Below, piece by piece: positions 62,546 to 64,000 of a stretch of 64,000 bases of DNA. The notes beneath the pieces were generated by a model that was not told the DNA's origin, did no database searches, and saw only the letters and a list, made by a program, of their open reading frames with translations. The DNA is from Conoideocrella luteorostrata (taxonomy: Eukaryota; Ascomycota; Sordariomycetes; Hypocreales; Clavicipitaceae). The stretch is from the NCBI GenBank assembly GCA_032433595.1, contig JASWJB010000243.1, positions 1 to 64,000 on the forward strand, read 5' to 3'. The translations under genes were made by a program, and so were the position numbers. Within the stretch, counting starts at the first letter, position 1; the number at the start of each line of letters is the position of its first letter.

Positions 62546-63604
62546 CTTGTCTGATGTTTTGTGTGTGTGTAGATACGAAGAAAAGAGGGAGAGCAGGAGG
62601 AAGGAGGAAGGAGACGGGTATCAAGGTATGCAATAATAGAGAAAGTTCGGAATGAGGTTCGAGGATGGGCAAAGGGTCCTGCAGAATACAAATACAAGAG
62701 CAGCCGGCCAAAGCCGTCCTCACATGAGAACTCGAGCCACGGCGACGACGATGGCATAGGCGCGGGCACAACTGTTCGGTCCTGTCGCTGGCAATTCTAA
62801 CCAATGGGTTGCTAGGCTCACCTGCGCTTTGCCGAGGCTCGAGAGGACCGGGGGCACTAGTGCCGAGTAGGGCTAGGGGTAGTTGAGTCTCGGTATGAAT
62901 TCTGGGGAAAGAAGCCGAGGGACAAGTGTCCAGCGGCGCCCGGTGGTCCAGTAGTGAAAGTTACAGCAGGGGGAGATGGAGGGGGAAGGGGAAGGGGGTT
63001 CCCCCGACGGAGGGGAAGCAGACCAGTGTCGGAGTCATGACTGCTACACAATAACTTACACGATAGTTAACTAGCTATTATTTATTCCCTATTAACTACT
63101 CCATACATGTTACCACTCCATTTCGTCTGGCCGGGTTCGTGGTGCCGGCCAGGTTGTTTAGTGTCTGGATGTTGCTGGTCTACTTGGTAGTCCCAGCTCT
63201 TATGTGCAGATGTCTTATCAATCTACTAACTACCACTTCTTCCACCTCAATGACTAAAAGCCTAACTAACACTTCCATACCTTGTCGGCTTGCCTATTCT
63301 TTTATGCAGTCGTTCCGTGGCCATGCTTCTGGATGAACAAGTATTCGCTCAAGACTGGAGCCATCCAGACCTTTTTATACCAGAACATGTCAACGCTGCA
63401 TCAATCTCCTTAGCTGGCTTAAACAGTCAGCATGCGAGTGCCTGCTCTAGACTCCGTACAGCGAACGCCATCTGTGACGAATATGAGTGCTCCGACAAGA
63501 TGAGCATTTTCCCCAGAGCCACCGCAGCTTATCGGGACATACCCCGCTTGAATCAAGCTTGGCCGAGCCGAATCGCTCATCTTACCGAACGATGCAGGCC
63601 ATAA
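62546..63604. other. Upstream flank of nitronate monooxygenase, no gene supported
   Basis: The first 250 bp are probably the promoter and leader of the minus-strand gene. A purine-rich block lies at about 62966-63020. Further on, short open frames on both strands show no domains. Confidence 0.5.
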
Positions 63605-64000
63605 CTAGTCGTGGTGTTCGCATGCAGACATAGTCCGTCTGTCGGAGCACTCATGTGCCATCTGTATGCCGTCCATATGCCATGTGGTACGGCATGGGGA
63701 CAAGAATGGGGACAAGATGGGGCGCTGTCGGCGGTAATTCATGAGCGGGACGGCGTGGATTTGGTGATGTAGAGCGCTGGAAACGGTGCCCAGGACCGCC
63801 TTGGACGCCGCCTTGGACGCCGCCTTGGACGCCGCCTTGGGCCGCCCTTGGAAAATGCTAGTCTCGGACGGAGCCGGCGATTCCTTGGACCGCGAATCCG
63901 TGCCCATCGTCGACTTCAGACCGCCTAACCAGTTGACCTCGAAACCAGCCAAGCGAAACGGTGCGCCGCCAATCTTGGCTTTCTCTAGCAAGCCCGGGCT
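63605..64000 (-). CDS. Possible C-terminal part of a protein running off the window
   Basis: The minus-strand frame is open from the window edge (64000) to a stop at 63605, about 131 codons. The first 45 residues (SPGLLEKAKIGGAPFRLAGF and then EVNWLGGLKS) look protein-like. A 12-bp tandem repeat (63796-63846) encodes KAAS units. The rest has less clear composition and may be non-coding, or an intron may intervene. I do not recognise a family. Confidence 0.3.
   Translation of the reverse strand, partial: SPGLLEKAKIGGAPFRLAGFEVNWLGGLKSTMGTDSRSKESPAPSETSIFQGRPKAASKAASKAASKAVLGTVSSALHHQIHAVPLMNYRRQRPILSPFLSPCRTTWHMDGIQMAHECSDRRTMSACEHHD
63796..63846. repeat. 12-bp tandem repeat (about 4 units)
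   Basis: The unit GCCTTGGACGCC recurs with exact 12-bp period (CCTTGG at 63799, 63811, 63823 and 63835). In the minus-strand open frame it encodes repeated Lys-Ala-Ala-Ser. Divisibility by three keeps the frame, which fits, but does not prove, coding sequence. Confidence 0.85.

Overview
This window is nuclear DNA of a filamentous ascomycete (Pezizomycotina). It most likely comes from the Hypocreales (Sordariomycetes). The reasons are short GT..AG introns with CTAAC/CTGAC-like branch sites, ACC-ATG start contexts, and a CRE1 carbon-repressor protein of the Trichoderma/Metarhizium type. A truncated HET-E-like NACHT-WD40 relic and a GPI-anchored Ser/Thr-rich cysteine protein also fit. Species-level placement is not possible from sequence alone. 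No database was searched; all splice models were built by hand from reading frame, splice sites and family knowledge.

I can support thirteen intact protein genes, one NLR-type pseudogene and one possible partial gene at the right edge. From left to right they are: peroxisomal Lon protease (-, 4134-7435); RPA2/RFA2 (+, 9276-10249); a GNAT acetyltransferase (-, 10583-11518); isopentenyl-diphosphate isomerase (-, 13725-14692); END3 (+, 15710-17071); acyl-CoA-binding protein (+, 19328-19811); the NACHT-WD40 pseudogene (-, 19936-22066); a GPI-anchored cysteine/serine/threonine-rich surface protein (-, 24592-25467); a BTB-bromodomain protein (-, 29742-31162); a RAD55-like recombinase paralogue (-, 36481-38042); the carbon catabolite repressor CRE1 (+, 45960-47195); TIM21 (-, 57428-58303) and GLO3 (+, 58719-60403) as a divergent pair; and a nitronate monooxygenase (-, 61055-62545).

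These are housekeeping genes of unrelated pathways (peroxisome quality control, DNA replication and repair, isoprenoid and acyl-CoA metabolism, endocytosis, ER-Golgi traffic, mitochondrial import, carbon regulation). They do not form a biosynthetic cluster or operon-like unit. Genes sit in small islands separated by unusually long non-coding stretches: 7.9 kb before CRE1, 10.2 kb after it, 5.3 kb between the BTB gene and RAD55, and 4.3 kb before the GPI gene.

Three non-coding signals stand out. (1) A short motif, TACTCCGTA and its complement TACGGAGTA, recurs dozens of times in intergenic DNA, sometimes as tandem or palindromic clusters. I did not see it in any confident exon. (2) An imperfect inverted repeat of about 520 bp (arms about 220-230 bp) lies in the Lon/RPA2 divergent intergenic region and would fold into a long hairpin. 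(3) A 320-bp last intron in the Lon gene separates the catalytic body from the SRL peroxisomal signal, and its retention would remove the targeting signal. At protein level, the most unusual item is the BTB-bromodomain protein, whose bromodomain has Trp where the acetyl-lysine-anchoring Asn is expected.
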